This document shows, one piece after another, positions 27,644 through 39,600 of a DNA stretch of 64,000 nucleotides (position 1 is the stretch's first letter; the number at the start of each line of letters is the position of its first letter). The DNA is taken from positions 1 through 64,000 of the forward strand of contig JAEINY010000006.1 of the NCBI GenBank assembly GCA_016342595.1, written 5' to 3'. The stretch comes from Marinilabiliaceae bacterium (GTDB lineage: Bacteria; Bacteroidota; Bacteroidia; Bacteroidales; Marinilabiliaceae). The position numbers and the translations under genes are program-made. A model generated the notes under the pieces. It was not told the origin of the DNA, did no database searches, and was given only the letters and a program-made list of their open reading frames with translations.

Positions 27644-28912
27644 ATGAAGAAAAAAGTTTTATATTTTATTTTGCCGGCATTGGCAATTACTATTCCACTA
27701 GTATTATTTCTGATCAATCGATATCAGCACCCCATTTCGCCGGTTACCAGCGAAACACTGGATTCGATGAAGATCGTAAAAATACCTGAACCTGAATTAT
27801 TATATGGATTACCGAAGGACTCTTTTCTGATTGAAGGCAGTCGCATCAAACGCAATCAAAACCTGGCAGATATTTTTCTAAAAGCTGGCATTGATTACCC
27901 GACGATTCACAAAATCGTTCAAAAAACAAAACCGGTCTTTGATGTGCGTAAAATAAAAGTGGGCAATCGCTACTCCATTTTTTTAACGGACGATACCACC
28001 AAACAACTCAATCACTTTGTATATGAAATAGACAATACCGATTACATGGTCGTTTCCCTTTCCGATTCCATTAATGTATATCGTGATGCGAAAGAAATTG
28101 TGACCGTTCCCAAAACAGCCACCGGCGTAATCACTTCATCACTTTGGAATGCCATGACCGATAATGGTGTACATCCGGTTTTAGCCATTGAGCTATCGGA
28201 AATATATGCCTGGACCGTTGACTTCTTTGGTATTGAAAAAGGTGACTATTTCAAGGTGATGTATGACGAAAATTACGTGGACAGCACTTCAATCGGCGTT
28301 GGTCAAGTACATGCTGCACTGTTTCATCATCGGGGTCGCGATTATTATGCCTTTAATTTTAAAGAGGATAGCATCTGGAATTTCTTTGACGAAGAAGGTC
28401 AAAGCCTGCGTAAAGCTTTTTTGAAAGCGCCTTTAAAATTCTCGCGTATCAGCAGTAAGTTTTCGAACAACCGTTTACACCCGGTATTAAAGATTCGCCG
28501 TCCGCACCATGGTGTTGACTACGCAGCTCCATCAGGCACGCCCGTATATGCCTTAGGAGACGGCCGTGTGATTGCCAAAGCCTACCAAAAAAGAGGTGGC
28601 GGAAATTATGTGAAGATCAAACACAATAGCGTCTATACCACTGTTTACATGCACCTGAAAGGATATGCCAAAGGCCTGAATAAAGGTGATCATGTTCAAC
28701 AAGGACAACTTATTGGTTATGTGGGCACCACCGGACTATCTACAGGACCGCACTTGGATTTTCGTGTCTTTAAAAATGGCAGACCTGTAGATCCCTTAAA
28801 AATAGATGCCCCCCCGGTTGAACCGGTCAAGAAAGAACACCGTGCACACTATGACACATTTATTAAACCGCTCCGGCTAAATCTGAACAACCTTGCTCTA
28901 AAGCTAGATTAA
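27644..28912 (+). CDS. M23 family metallopeptidase, membrane-anchored
   Basis: With the ATG at 27644 the protein has 422 residues; a GTG at 27620 would add eight residues before the hydrophobic anchor. A membrane segment (about 3-22) precedes a LysM-like/OapA-type region and a C-terminal LytM domain. The zinc motif is HHGVDYAAPSGTPVYA, and the second part has TVYMHLKGY and GLSTGPHLDFRV. Such enzymes cut peptidoglycan cross-bridges or activate amidases in the periplasm. The DF in place of the more usual HYE/HYD is common in this subgroup, but activity is not proven. It follows the YitT terminator and ends at a strong terminator. Confidence 0.9.
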   Translation: MKKKVLYFILPALAITIPLVLFLINRYQHPISPVTSETLDSMKIVKIPEPELLYGLPKDSFLIEGSRIKRNQNLADIFLKAGIDYPTIHKIVQKTKPVFDVRKIKVGNRYSIFLTDDTTKQLNHFVYEIDNTDYMVVSLSDSINVYRDAKEIVTVPKTATGVITSSLWNAMTDNGVHPVLAIELSEIYAWTVDFFGIEKGDYFKVMYDENYVDSTSIGVGQVHAALFHHRGRDYYAFNFKEDSIWNFFDEEGQSLRKAFLKAPLKFSRISSKFSNNRLHPVLKIRRPHHGVDYAAPSGTPVYALGDGRVIAKAYQKRGGGNYVKIKHNSVYTTVYMHLKGYAKGLNKGDHVQQGQLIGYVGTTGLSTGPHLDFRVFKNGRPVDPLKIDAPPVEPVKKEHRAHYDTFIKPLRLNLNNLALKLD

Positions 28913-28930
28913 GTGACAAACCAAATAATT

Positions 28931-28973
28931 AAAAAGAGAAGGCCTCGAACTAATTCGAGGCCTTCTCTTTTTT
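28931..28973. terminator. Bidirectional terminator between the M23 gene and purN
   Basis: A long perfect stem (AAAGAGAAGGCCTCGAA with its complement) has a CTAA loop and A/T runs on both flanks. Confidence 0.9.
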
Positions 28974-29005
28974 CAATACCCAATAATTATCGATTCAATT
29001 TCACT

Positions 29006-29569
29006 TCAAAGTAATAATGATTCCACCACTTTTGGGAAGTGCTCATATTCCAGCTGATGAATTTTTCTTGCTACATCATCAGCGGAATCCTCCGGCTCAA
29101 CTTTACATGTTGTTTGCAAAATAACGTCACCCTCGTCGTAATTCTCATCCACATAATGAATCGTAATACCTGTTTCAGTTTCCTGATTATCTACTACAGC
29201 CTGATGAACATGTAGACCATACATCCCTTTTCCACCATATTTTGGCAATAAGGCCGGATGAATATTAATAATTCGCCGCGGAAATGCCTTTACAATCTCT
29301 CTTGGAACTAACCATAAGAAGCCGGCGAGCACAATTAAATCGGGTGCAATCCCTTGTAATTGCTCTAAAACCGAGCCTGTTTCCCGGAATTCCTTTCGAC
29401 CAAAGACTTGACACACCACCCCTAATTGGCGACATCTCTCTATAACATAGGCTTTTGGGTTATTTGTCAACACCAAACTTATTTCGACTTCATCCTTTTC
29501 GGCAAAGAAATTGACAATATTTTCTACGTTGGAACCCGAACCCGATGCAAACAGTACTATCTTTTTCAT
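29006..29569 (-). CDS. purN: Phosphoribosylglycinamide formyltransferase
   Basis: GART transfers formyl from 10-formyl-tetrahydrofolate to GAR in purine synthesis. The product has 187 residues from the ATG at 29569; seven more are possible from 29590 but homologues start at KKIVLFASGSGSN. The catalytic set is present: the substrate loop SGSGSN, the asparagine and histidine in IINIHPALLPKYGG, and the aspartate in HYVDENYDEGDVI. The gene is divergent from acpP. Confidence 0.93.
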   Translation of the reverse strand: MKKIVLFASGSGSNVENIVNFFAEKDEVEISLVLTNNPKAYVIERCRQLGVVCQVFGRKEFRETGSVLEQLQGIAPDLIVLAGFLWLVPREIVKAFPRRIINIHPALLPKYGGKGMYGLHVHQAVVDNQETETGITIHYVDENYDEGDVILQTTCKVEPEDSADDVARKIHQLEYEHFPKVVESLLL

Positions 29570-29659
29570 TTTCTTAAACTTACAGCCCATTTTTTAATCC
29601 AAAAAACAGTACTAAATTAGCAAAAAAGTGCCTCTCTTTTACAATTTCTTTACATGATA

Positions 29660-29691
29660 TTTGAATTATTATCGGCAAATGTATTTCTTTG
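29660..29691 (+). promoter_or_regulatory. Promoter of the acpP-fabF-rnc operon
   Basis: TTTG at 29660-29663 lies 20 bp before TTTCTTTG at 29684-29691. This is one mismatch from the Bacteroidetes pair TTTG-N19-TAnnTTTG. The leader to the acpP ATG would be about 45 nt. Confidence 0.45.
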
Positions 29692-29740
29692 CAAAGTTGT
29701 TTAAAAACATTTTATTAGTATTAATTTAAATCTTAGAGCT

Positions 29741-29977
29741 ATGTCAGACATTGCATCAAGAGTAAAAGCAATCATCGTAGACAAGTTGGGAGTTGATGAA
29801 ACCGAAGTTACACCAGAAGCTAGCTTCACTAATGACTTAGGTGCTGACTCTCTTGACACTGTAGAACTGATTATGGAATTCGAAAAAGAATTCAACATTG
29901 CCATTCCTGATGATCAAGCAGAAAACATCGGAACTGTTGGTGATGCGATTTCATACATCGAAGAGAACGCAAAGTAA
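29741..29977 (+). CDS. acpP: Acyl carrier protein
   Basis: The 78-residue acidic four-helix protein carries growing fatty acyl chains on phosphopantetheine attached to the serine of [15 protein letters not shown] (about residue 37). It is followed after 28 bp by fabF, the usual Bacteroidetes order. Confidence 0.97.
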   Translation: MSDIASRVKAIIVDKLGVDETEVTPEASFTNDLGADSLDTVELIMEFEKEFNIAIPDDQAENIGTVGDAISYIEENAK

Positions 29978-30005
29978 GAACGAGTAGGATACGTTAAAAG
30001 CAGTT

Positions 30006-31253
30006 ATGGAGTTAAAAAGAGTAGTTGTTACGGGGCTTGGTGCCATCACCCCATTAGGTAAAACAGTAGACGAATTCTGGAAAAACCTTGTCAATGGCGT
30101 GAGTGGTGCTGCACCTATTACTCAATTTGACGCCACAAAGTTTAAAACACGATTTGCTTGTGAAGTAAAGGAGTACAATGCTAACGATTACTTTGATCGT
30201 AAAGAAGCCCGTAAACTGGATCTTTACGCTCAGTTTGCTATGATTGCTGCCGACCAGGCTATTGCTGATGCAAAGCTTGATCCTGAAAAACTGGATGTAG
30301 ATATGGTTGGTGTGATCTGGGGAGCCGGTATCGGTGGTATTTTGACCTTTCTTCAAGAAGTAACAGGATTTGCTAAAGGCGATGGAACTCCACGTTTCAG
30401 CCCCTTTTTCATTCCGAAAATGATTGCTGATATTGCTCCTGGCCATATTTCTATGAAACATGGATTCAGAGGACCTAATTTCGGTACCGTTTCGGCTTGT
30501 GCTTCATCAACAAATGCTATTGCCGATGCGTATAATTTAATTCGTTTAGGCAAAGCAAATGTGTTTGTAACTGGTGGGTCAGAAGCTGCTATTAATGAAG
30601 CCGGTGTTGGTGGATTTAGTAGTATGCAAGCAATTTCAACCCGTAATGACGATCCCCAAACGGCATCCCGACCTTTTGATAAAGGACGTGATGGTTTTGT
30701 GATGGGCGAAGGTGGTGCTTCATTAATTCTTGAAGAATATGAGCACGCTGTAGCTCGTGGTGCTACTATTTACTGTGAAGTAGTGGGTACTGGCATGACA
30801 GCTGACGCACATCACTTAACGGCACCACATCCGGAAGGACTGGGAGCCAAAAAAGTAATGGAGAATGCGTTGAAGGATGGAGGTATTGATCCAACTGAAG
30901 TAGACTATATCAATGTTCATGGTACAGCTACTCCTCGTGGTGATATCGCAGAAACAAAGGCAATTAAACATGTCTTTGGCGATCATGCTTTTAAACTGAA
31001 CATTAGTTCAACCAAATCCATGACCGGGCACTTACTGGGAGCTGCAGGAGCTATTGAATCAATTGCATGTATCCTGGCCATTAAAAATGGTATTGTGCCT
31101 CCAACCATTAACCACTTTGAAGACGATCCTGAAATTGACAATGCGTTGAATTTCACCTTTGGAAAAGCGCAGGAACGTGAAGTTAAAGTGGCTTTATCCA
31201 ATACATTTGGATTTGGTGGTCACAACGCATCTGTGGTATTTAAAGCTTTGTAA
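30006..31253 (+). CDS. fabF: Beta-ketoacyl-ACP synthase II
   Basis: The condensing enzyme of 415 residues elongates fatty acids. The catalytic triad is present: cysteine in VSACASSTNAIADA, histidine in NVHGTATPRGD, histidine in KSMTGHLLGAAGA. The C-terminal FGFGGHNASV is conserved. It sits between acpP and rnc in one operon. Confidence 0.97.
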   Translation: MELKRVVVTGLGAITPLGKTVDEFWKNLVNGVSGAAPITQFDATKFKTRFACEVKEYNANDYFDRKEARKLDLYAQFAMIAADQAIADAKLDPEKLDVDMVGVIWGAGIGGILTFLQEVTGFAKGDGTPRFSPFFIPKMIADIAPGHISMKHGFRGPNFGTVSACASSTNAIADAYNLIRLGKANVFVTGGSEAAINEAGVGGFSSMQAISTRNDDPQTASRPFDKGRDGFVMGEGGASLILEEYEHAVARGATIYCEVVGTGMTADAHHLTAPHPEGLGAKKVMENALKDGGIDPTEVDYINVHGTATPRGDIAETKAIKHVFGDHAFKLNISSTKSMTGHLLGAAGAIESIACILAIKNGIVPPTINHFEDDPEIDNALNFTFGKAQEREVKVALSNTFGFGGHNASVVFKAL

Positions 31254-31275
31254 TTAAGTTGTGTTTAAACCGCTT

Positions 31276-31998
31276 ATGCACATTATAAAACTTTTTTCCC
31301 TACGGGGAAAAAAGTTTTATAATTCTATGAAGTCTGTCACAGGCTTTCGGCCATTGAACCTGGATCTATACAAACAGGCTTTCATGCACAAATCGGCCAT
31401 GATCAAAGGTCCTAATGGAAAATTCATCAATAACGAACGACTGGAGTTTCTGGGTGATGCCATATTGGGTTCTATTGTGGCTGAAGAACTCTATAAGCGT
31501 TTTCCACGTCGTGATGAAGGATTCCTTACTAAAACGCGATCCCGCATTGTTAATCGCTCGCTCTTGAATGAAATTGCCCTAAAAATGGGCCTTGGGCAAT
31601 GGATCAAATCACAATCTCAAATTGACATTGCACAAACCAGTATTCCTGGTGATGCACTGGAAGCAATTGTTGGTGCCGTATATCTGGATAAAGGCTATAC
31701 TACCTGTCAACAATTCGTCCTTGATAAAATCATTACGCCACACGTCAACCTCAATAAAATAGCTAAAAAAGACACCAACTACAAGTCGATTCTTATTGAA
31801 TGGGGTCAGAAGCATAGAAAGAGCATCAACTTTATTACTGAGGAACAACATGTTTCCAACGGCTCTGCTCCAATATTTACGGCAAAAGCTGCCATTGATA
31901 ATGACCCTGTAAGCGAAGGGAAAGGATTCTCAAAAAAAGAGGCGCAACAAAATGCTGCTCGTCAAGCTCTAAAAATCATCCATAAAAAACCGGACTAA
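31276..31998 (+). CDS. rnc: Ribonuclease III
   Basis: RNase III cuts double-stranded RNA in rRNA and mRNA processing. The signature NNERLEFLGDAILG and the second acidic motif PGDALEAIVGAVYLD are present, followed by a C-terminal dsRNA-binding domain (about 170-238). The ATG at 31276 gives 240 residues and the usual N-terminus; a GTG at 31261 would add five residues. It lies just after fabF in the same operon. Confidence 0.95.
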   Translation: MHIIKLFSLRGKKFYNSMKSVTGFRPLNLDLYKQAFMHKSAMIKGPNGKFINNERLEFLGDAILGSIVAEELYKRFPRRDEGFLTKTRSRIVNRSLLNEIALKMGLGQWIKSQSQIDIAQTSIPGDALEAIVGAVYLDKGYTTCQQFVLDKIITPHVNLNKIAKKDTNYKSILIEWGQKHRKSINFITEEQHVSNGSAPIFTAKAAIDNDPVSEGKGFSKKEAQQNAARQALKIIHKKPD

Positions 31999-32043
31999 TC
32001 ATCTTTTTCGTATATTGGACTCTATCAATCAGATTCTTCCTAT

Positions 32044-32481
32044 ATGAAAACGATTCTCCAAACACCCCAATACTGTCTGGGCCTGATGTGTCAAAGTAGT
32101 ATTTATGCTTTTATCACACAATTTTCAGTACTTCACAACTGCACCATACAAGAGACCTCTCCCATCTCATTCTCAACCAACAAACATGCCACGCTGCAAA
32201 GTCAAAGATTTACAGGTAATATTGGCTGTGAGAATACCGAGATTTCGATTATACCAGTTAATCTAATGATATGTCAATGTTTTTCATTACCCCCTGGCAT
32301 TGACATTCTAATTATCCTCAGTAGCGATGGTCAGGAATCTGTCGATTCTCTGAAACATATTCTTAAAAATATTGATCCGGTCAAAGGTGTATTCCAATTA
32401 CCAATTTCTATCAGGAAGAAAATTGCATATCTTTATTCATGCTCATCACCCATGAAAATGAGGAAAATCGCTGTTAATTAA
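32044..32481 (+). CDS. Small protein after rnc, possibly a divergent IPExxxVDY-family member
   Basis: This is a 145-residue frame with an ATG 45 bp after rnc. Its first two thirds are rich in Ser, Thr, Cys and Gln. The last third (ILIILSSDGQESVDSL, ILKNIDPVKGVFQLP) has the strand-helix-strand pattern of the IPExxxVDY family. That family usually stands at this place after rnc in Bacteroidetes, but its name-giving motif is not visible here. The gene is likely real by position and length; its function is unknown. Confidence 0.6.
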   Translation: MKTILQTPQYCLGLMCQSSIYAFITQFSVLHNCTIQETSPISFSTNKHATLQSQRFTGNIGCENTEISIIPVNLMICQCFSLPPGIDILIILSSDGQESVDSLKHILKNIDPVKGVFQLPISIRKKIAYLYSCSSPMKMRKIAVN

Positions 32482-32514
32482 TGTTAATCATCACTATTAA
32501 TCCATTCAGGCTAC

Positions 32515-32522
32515 TATTTTTG
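32515..32522 (+). promoter_or_regulatory. Possible -7 element before rprX
   Basis: TATTTTTG matches TAnnTTTG exactly but ends only 4 nt before the ATG. It would give a leaderless or near-leaderless mRNA. No -33 TTTG is seen. Confidence 0.3.
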
Positions 32523-32526
32523 CTTC

Positions 32527-34116
32527 ATGAGTAAAAAATTCATTCTTGGGTTGACGATTGCCATGGCCATTGCACTGGTAGGCTTAACATATATTCAAAC
32601 GATTTGGATTTTAAATGCCACGAAACTAAAGCAAGATCAATTTGATAAATTAGTGCGTCAGGCAATGGATGACGTCATTCAAAGACTTGAGAAAGAGGAA
32701 GAAAAAGACCTGGTCAATCGGGTTAATTTTGGAGATTTCAACCGAACCTTTCCGCCTCATCTTCGCCCCAATAACAAATATCTCAACAGTAGATCCAGCA
32801 ATAACTTGCTTATCGAAGAACAAGCCTTCGACAACTTTTCCATTAACTTTAATTTATCCGGTGCATATAGATTACAAACCTATAAACACGATTCTCTGGT
32901 GCTTGATATGAAAGGAAGCACTTCCTTACGGCTGACCGAACATACTGATCCTTTTTCTGGTGCCTTCAGTGCCCTACAGAGAGAATGGCAAACCCAAATG
33001 CAAGATGAACAGAAAGCATTTCTGAAATCATTGGCAGAAGATATCCCAATCGAAAATAGGCTCAACAAAATTCTGGTGAGTAACTTCCTTTTTACCGCAC
33101 TTGAAGACGAAGGGATTCAGCTCTCGCATGAATTTGCCATCATCAACTCCAAAAGTAATGTCGTCTATCAAACGGAGAATTACAATCCGGATAAAGCAGC
33201 TGATATCTATCAAAAAATGCTCTTTCCCAAAGACAAACATGCCAAAGCAAATTTCATCCGTCTTCAATTTCAGGATAAACCAAATTACCTGATGGAATCA
33301 ATGGAATTGGTTATTCCTTCGGCGGCATTTACCTTGATAATGATCCTGCTGTCAATCGTAACCTTAATCACCATTATACGCCAAAAACGATTGGATCAAA
33401 TCAAAAATGATTTTATTAACAACATGACCCATGAGTTTAAAACACCAATCTCCACCATCTCATTAGCTTCCCAAATGCTAAAGGATGGCAGTGTTACCAA
33501 AACACCTCGCACGCTCCAGCACATATCCGGTGTTATTCAGGATGAAAGTAAGCGCTTGAGCTTTCAAGTTGAAAAAATCCTACAAATGGCTATCTTTGAG
33601 AAGGGCAAATCAGGATTAAAGCTCAAAAAAGTGGATGCGAACGAAATCATTCATAACGTAACCAATAATTTCCGAATTAAAGTTGAAAACAAACAAGGAA
33701 AAATTATTGAACGTTTAGAAGCAAAAAACAGTAATATTATTGTAGATGAAGTGCATTTTACCAATGTTATTTATAACTTGCTCGACAACGCTGTTAAATA
33801 CCGTATGGGCGCTCCGGTTCTATACGTAAAGACCTGGAACAAAAACAATGGTATTGTTATATCTGTTAAGGATAATGGCATGGGTATATCAAAGGATAAC
33901 CTTAAACGAATTTTTGAAAAGTTTTACCGCGTTCCAACTGGGAATGTTCACAATGTAAAAGGATTTGGACTGGGCCTGGCATACGTCAAAAAAATAATTG
34001 AAGACCATGGTGGTCAAATTTCTGTTGAGAGTGAAGCAAATGTTGGCACAAAGTTTGACATCTTCTTACCGCTAAAACAAACTAAAGAATGGAAAAAGAA
34101 TATAAAATTCTCCTAA
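32527..34116 (+). CDS. rprX: RprX-type sensor histidine kinase
   Basis: The 529-residue membrane kinase has a first helix (about 7-28), a periplasmic sensor region (about 29-260), a second helix (about 262-284), a HisKA domain with phospho-accepting H302 in MTHEFKTPIST, and an HATPase domain with NLLDNAVKYR, VKDNGMGI and GFGLGLAYVKKII. The partner regulator overlaps its 3' end. The pair resembles RprX/RprY of Bacteroides. The signal sensed is not known. Confidence 0.9.
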   Translation: MSKKFILGLTIAMAIALVGLTYIQTIWILNATKLKQDQFDKLVRQAMDDVIQRLEKEEEKDLVNRVNFGDFNRTFPPHLRPNNKYLNSRSSNNLLIEEQAFDNFSINFNLSGAYRLQTYKHDSLVLDMKGSTSLRLTEHTDPFSGAFSALQREWQTQMQDEQKAFLKSLAEDIPIENRLNKILVSNFLFTALEDEGIQLSHEFAIINSKSNVVYQTENYNPDKAADIYQKMLFPKDKHAKANFIRLQFQDKPNYLMESMELVIPSAAFTLIMILLSIVTLITIIRQKRLDQIKNDFINNMTHEFKTPISTISLASQMLKDGSVTKTPRTLQHISGVIQDESKRLSFQVEKILQMAIFEKGKSGLKLKKVDANEIIHNVTNNFRIKVENKQGKIIERLEAKNSNIIVDEVHFTNVIYNLLDNAVKYRMGAPVLYVKTWNKNNGIVISVKDNGMGISKDNLKRIFEKFYRVPTGNVHNVKGFGLGLAYVKKIIEDHGGQISVESEANVGTKFDIFLPLKQTKEWKKNIKFS

Positions 34117-34772
34117 CCGAAGACGACGAAAACTTAGGAATGCTTTTAAGAGAATACCTTCAGGCGAAGGGATTTGAAACAGATTTATTACCTGATGGCG
34201 AAGAAGGCTATAAAGCGTTCATGTCCAAAAAATATGACCTTTGTATTTTAGACGTCATGATGCCTAAGAAAGACGGATTTTCTTTGGCTAAGGACATTCG
34301 TATGGTAAATGCTGATGTACCCATTATATTTCTTACTGCTAAATCTTTAAAAGAAGATATTTTCCAGGGCTTTAAAATTGGTGCAGATGATTATTTGACA
34401 AAACCTTTCAGCATGGAAGAGCTCCTTTTCCGTCTGGAAGCCATTTTGAGACGTACCAAAGGCGGCAATGCTGTACAGGAATTCTACCAGTTAGGTAAAT
34501 ATAAATTTGATACCCAAAAGCAACAATTAATTGAAGGTGATACCTCAATCAAGCTGACTACGAAAGAGTCTGAGCTTTTGAAATTGCTTTGTACCAACGC
34601 CAATAAAGTATTGGAGCGTAATTTTGCTTTAAAAACCATTTGGGTTGATGACAACTATTTTAATGCGCGAAGCATGGATGTTTACATCACTAAGTTGAGA
34701 AAACACTTAAAAGATGAACCAAATGTTGAAATCATTAATGTACACGGAAAAGGATACAAGCTGGTTATGTAA
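34089..34772 (+). CDS. rprY: RprY-type OmpR-family response regulator
   Basis: A receiver (1-120) with acidic pair E11/D12, acceptor D55 (LCILDVMMPKKDGF), threonine in IFLTAKS and lysine in YLTKPFS is joined to a winged-helix DNA-binding domain (about 130-227, KLTTKESELLKLL, RSMDVYITKLRKHL). The sequence is close to the Bacteroides RprY type. The start overlaps the kinase gene by 28 nt, which suggests translational coupling. Confidence 0.94.
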   Translation: MEKEYKILLTEDDENLGMLLREYLQAKGFETDLLPDGEEGYKAFMSKKYDLCILDVMMPKKDGFSLAKDIRMVNADVPIIFLTAKSLKEDIFQGFKIGADDYLTKPFSMEELLFRLEAILRRTKGGNAVQEFYQLGKYKFDTQKQQLIEGDTSIKLTTKESELLKLLCTNANKVLERNFALKTIWVDDNYFNARSMDVYITKLRKHLKDEPNVEIINVHGKGYKLVM

Positions 34773-34792
34773 TTGGGCTTAAGATATACTAC

Positions 34793-34833
34793 TATAAAGC
34801 CGCTGTGCGATTTGCAAAGCGGCTTTATTTTTA
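34793..34833. terminator. Terminator between rprY and lepA
   Basis: ATAAAGCCGCT pairs with AGCGGCTTTAT and is followed by TTTTTAT on the plus strand. The minus side is also moderately T-rich. Confidence 0.8.
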
Positions 34834-34855
34834 TGTCTTTATTCTTTATGAATAA

Positions 34856-36643
34856 TTAATCAAGTTTCAATACAGCAAGGAATGCTTTTTGGGGTACTTC
34901 TACGTTACCCACTTGCTTCATGCGTTTCTTTCCTTTTTTCTGTTTTTCGAGCAACTTACGCTTACGCGAAATATCACCACCATAACATTTCGCAGTTACA
35001 TCTTTACGAACAGCTTTTACTGTTTCGCGCGCAATAATTTTTGCACCAACTGCTGCCTGAATAGCGATATCAAATTGTTGACGGGGAATCAGCTCTTTCA
35101 ACTTCTCACACATGCGACGCCCAAATGTCTGGGCATTATCAAAGTGAATAAGGGAAGATAAGGCATCCACACTCTCGCCATTGAGCAAGATATCAAGCCG
35201 CACTAATTTAGCAGCCCTAAAACCAATGGGATAATAATCGAATGACGCATATCCTTTAGAGATACTCTTTAGTTTATCGTAAAAATCAAATACAATTTCA
35301 GCCAGGGGTATGTCAAATTCCAAATCCACCCGATCGGAAGTAAGATAGTGCTGCTTTATCAACTCACCCCGCTTACCCAAACAGAGTGACATGATACTGC
35401 CTATGTAATCAGATTTAGTGATAACAGAAGCCCGGATATAAGGCTCTTCGACTTTTTCCAATATTGTTGGTTCAGGCAGCTCAGATGGCGTATGCACATC
35501 CAGTACTTCACCCTTTTTAGTATGGGCGATATAAGGAACGTTTGGAACAGTGGTAATAACCGCCATATTGAACTCACGATCTAAGCGTTCCTGAATAATC
35601 TCCATATGTAATAAACCCAAAAATCCACATCGGAAGCCAAAACCAAGGGCAGCTGATGATTCGGGTTCATAAGTTAGGGAGGCATCGTTCAATTGAAGTT
35701 TCTCCATGGCTGCACGGAGATCCTCATAATCTTCAGCATCTATTGGATAGACGCCCGCAAAAACCATTGGCTTGACTTCTTCAAATCCACCAATCGCCGT
35801 TTCACAGGAATTTTTCACATGTGTGATAGTATCGCCCACTTTTACCTCTTTACTGGTCTTAATACCTGAGATAATATAACCAACATCACCAGTTTTTAAC
35901 ACCTTGCGAGGCTCCATGGTTAATCGTAACACGCCTACTTCATCAGCATCATATTGCTTTCCTGTAGCAGCAAACTTAACCAAATCCCCTTTATTAATTT
36001 CGCCATTCACCACTTTGAAATAAGCAATGATACCACGGAAAGAATTAAATACAGAATCGAAAATCAAGCATTGTAACGGTGCTTCCGGATCACCTTCCGG
36101 GTTAGGAATACGATCAATGATTCCGGCTAAAATATCCTCAACACCCTCACCCGTTTTTCCACTTGCCCGAATAATCTCATCCCGCTCACATCCAATCAAA
36201 TCAATGATCTGATCTTCTACCTCTTCGGGCATAGCATTGGGTAAATCCATTTTATTCAAAATCGGAATGATCGTCAAATCATTTTCAATGGCCTGATACA
36301 AATTGGAAATGGTTTGTGCCTGAATACCTTGTGTCGCATCAACAATCAACAAGGCCCCTTCACAAGCAGCAATGGAACGTGATACTTCATAAGAGAAATC
36401 CACGTGTCCTGGTGTATCAATGAGGTTTAAGACATACTTTTCCCCATTCAACTCATAATCCATCTGAATCGCATGGCTCTTAATGGTTATCCCACGTTCC
36501 CGTTCCAGATCCATATCATCCAGTACTTGTGCCTTTGCATCCTTTGCAGATACTGTTTTAGTATACTCTAACAATCTATCAGCCAATGTACTCTTCCCAT
36601 GATCAATATGGGCGATGATACAAAAATTCCGTATATTTTTCAT
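34856..36643 (-). CDS. lepA: Translation elongation factor 4 (LepA)
   Basis: The ribosomal GTPase of 595 residues has G1 [15 protein letters not shown]2 [10 protein letters not shown]3 DTPGHVDF, G4 NKMDLP, the elongation-factor beta-barrel, and the LepA-specific C-terminus ([19 protein letters not shown]). The start is the ATG at 36643; the codon two places upstream is a TTG. Monocistronic. Confidence 0.97.
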   Translation of the reverse strand: MKNIRNFCIIAHIDHGKSTLADRLLEYTKTVSAKDAKAQVLDDMDLERERGITIKSHAIQMDYELNGEKYVLNLIDTPGHVDFSYEVSRSIAACEGALLIVDATQGIQAQTISNLYQAIENDLTIIPILNKMDLPNAMPEEVEDQIIDLIGCERDEIIRASGKTGEGVEDILAGIIDRIPNPEGDPEAPLQCLIFDSVFNSFRGIIAYFKVVNGEINKGDLVKFAATGKQYDADEVGVLRLTMEPRKVLKTGDVGYIISGIKTSKEVKVGDTITHVKNSCETAIGGFEEVKPMVFAGVYPIDAEDYEDLRAAMEKLQLNDASLTYEPESSAALGFGFRCGFLGLLHMEIIQERLDREFNMAVITTVPNVPYIAHTKKGEVLDVHTPSELPEPTILEKVEEPYIRASVITKSDYIGSIMSLCLGKRGELIKQHYLTSDRVDLEFDIPLAEIVFDFYDKLKSISKGYASFDYYPIGFRAAKLVRLDILLNGESVDALSSLIHFDNAQTFGRRMCEKLKELIPRQQFDIAIQAAVGAKIIARETVKAVRKDVTAKCYGGDISRKRKLLEKQKKGKKRMKQVGNVEVPQKAFLAVLKLD

Positions 36644-36706
36644 GTACAATCTTTTTCTTTTCTAACGATCTGAACGCACTTATTAACCCATGCACTTTCA
36701 GATTTA

Positions 36707-36714
36707 CAAAGATA
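36707..36714 (-). promoter_or_regulatory. Bacteroidetes -7 element of lepA
   Basis: The minus strand reads TATCTTTG, a full TAnnTTTG match about 65 nt before the lepA ATG. No clear -33 element. Confidence 0.45.
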
Positions 36715-36893
36715 CTCATTTCCATCAATTTTATTAATACGATAGGCCGACAGAAAGATTTTTTAAGTTTTGATATTCACAGGATAATCCTAACTAGTTA
36801 TAACAAGAAAAAATTTATCAATCATTTTACAGATGCATTTAACCACAGTACCCGCCATTATTCCTACCTTTATACTTAGAAACATCGTTTATC

Positions 36894-37865
36894 ATGCAAA
36901 ACATTGTAGTTACCGGCTGCGCAGGATTTATCGGATCGCATTTATGTGAAGAGTTACTGAAACTTAAGTATCATATTATTGGCATCGATAACTTTGATCC
37001 TTTTTATCCCAAAGAGATAAAAGAATCTAACCTGCATCAACTTCTCGGGAATTCTAACTTTACATTTATTGAGGCTGATTTGGCAGACATTCAAAATTGT
37101 ATAAATCACATCAATCAGGCTGAAGTAGTCATTCATTTAGCTGGTAAAGCAGGTGTTCGACCTTCCATTGAACATCCTGACTTATACATTGACAATAATA
37201 TAACTGCCACAAAAAATGTACTGGAGGCCATGCGAAAAAACAGCATCTCCAAAATGCTATTTGCCAGTTCATCTTCTGTTTATGGAAATAATCCCAAAAC
37301 ACCCTGGAGTGAGTCATTAAACGTGGATAATCCTATATCCCCTTATGCATTTAGTAAAAAATCGTGTGAACTATTGAATCACACCTACCATCACCTCTAT
37401 AATCTGGATATTCTAAACTTAAGATTCTTCACTGTTTTCGGACCAAGACAACGTCCTGATCTGGCCATCCACAAATTTGTGAAGCTGATTGAAAATAATC
37501 AAGAGATCACCATGTATGGAGATGGCAACACTTCTCGTGACTACACCTATGTAAAAGATACATGTAGTGGCATCATAAAAGCGTTGGAGTATATAACAGA
37601 TAATGAGAATGTATTTGATACGCTCAATTTGGGACACCACCATCCGGTTAAGCTTAAAGATTTAATTAACATGATTGGCGATGCAACTGGTATTACTCCA
37701 AAAATAAAACGACTACCTATGCAACCGGGAGATGTTGATATTACTTATGCTGACATTTCTAAAGCGCAAAACCTTTTTGGTTATTGCCCGAAGACTGAGA
37801 TGAAAGATGGGTTAAGCGAATTTGTAAAGTGGTACCGGCAAACACATGTCACCCAAAATATATAG
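36894..37865 (+). CDS. NAD-dependent sugar-nucleotide epimerase (extended SDR)
   Basis: The 323-residue Rossmann protein has GCAGFIG (8-14, NAD binding), DNFDPFYP, HLAGKAGVRPS, the serine triad region FASSSSVYG, and Y151/K155 in SPYAFSKKSCE. The DNFDPFYP and AGVRPSIEHP segments resemble UDP-glucuronate 4-epimerases more than GalE. The substrate is inferred only at the level of a UDP- or GDP-sugar. It stands alone between lepA (divergent) and groEL (convergent). Confidence 0.88.
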   Translation: MQNIVVTGCAGFIGSHLCEELLKLKYHIIGIDNFDPFYPKEIKESNLHQLLGNSNFTFIEADLADIQNCINHINQAEVVIHLAGKAGVRPSIEHPDLYIDNNITATKNVLEAMRKNSISKMLFASSSSVYGNNPKTPWSESLNVDNPISPYAFSKKSCELLNHTYHHLYNLDILNLRFFTVFGPRQRPDLAIHKFVKLIENNQEITMYGDGNTSRDYTYVKDTCSGIIKALEYITDNENVFDTLNLGHHHPVKLKDLINMIGDATGITPKIKRLPMQPGDVDITYADISKAQNLFGYCPKTEMKDGLSEFVKWYRQTHVTQNI

Positions 37866-37911
37866 TGGTATAAAAAAAGGGAACCTGAACGGCTCCCTTT
37901 TATACTATTAT
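37866..37911. terminator. Bidirectional terminator between the epimerase and groEL
   Basis: An AAAAGGGAACC/GGCTCCCTTTT-type stem with extended TATA arms has A/T runs on both sides. Confidence 0.75.
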
Positions 37912-37924
37912 AATGAGTGAATGA

Positions 37925-39577
<1,653 letters not shown>

Positions 39578-39600
39578 TTAATCTATTTCGGGAATTACAA

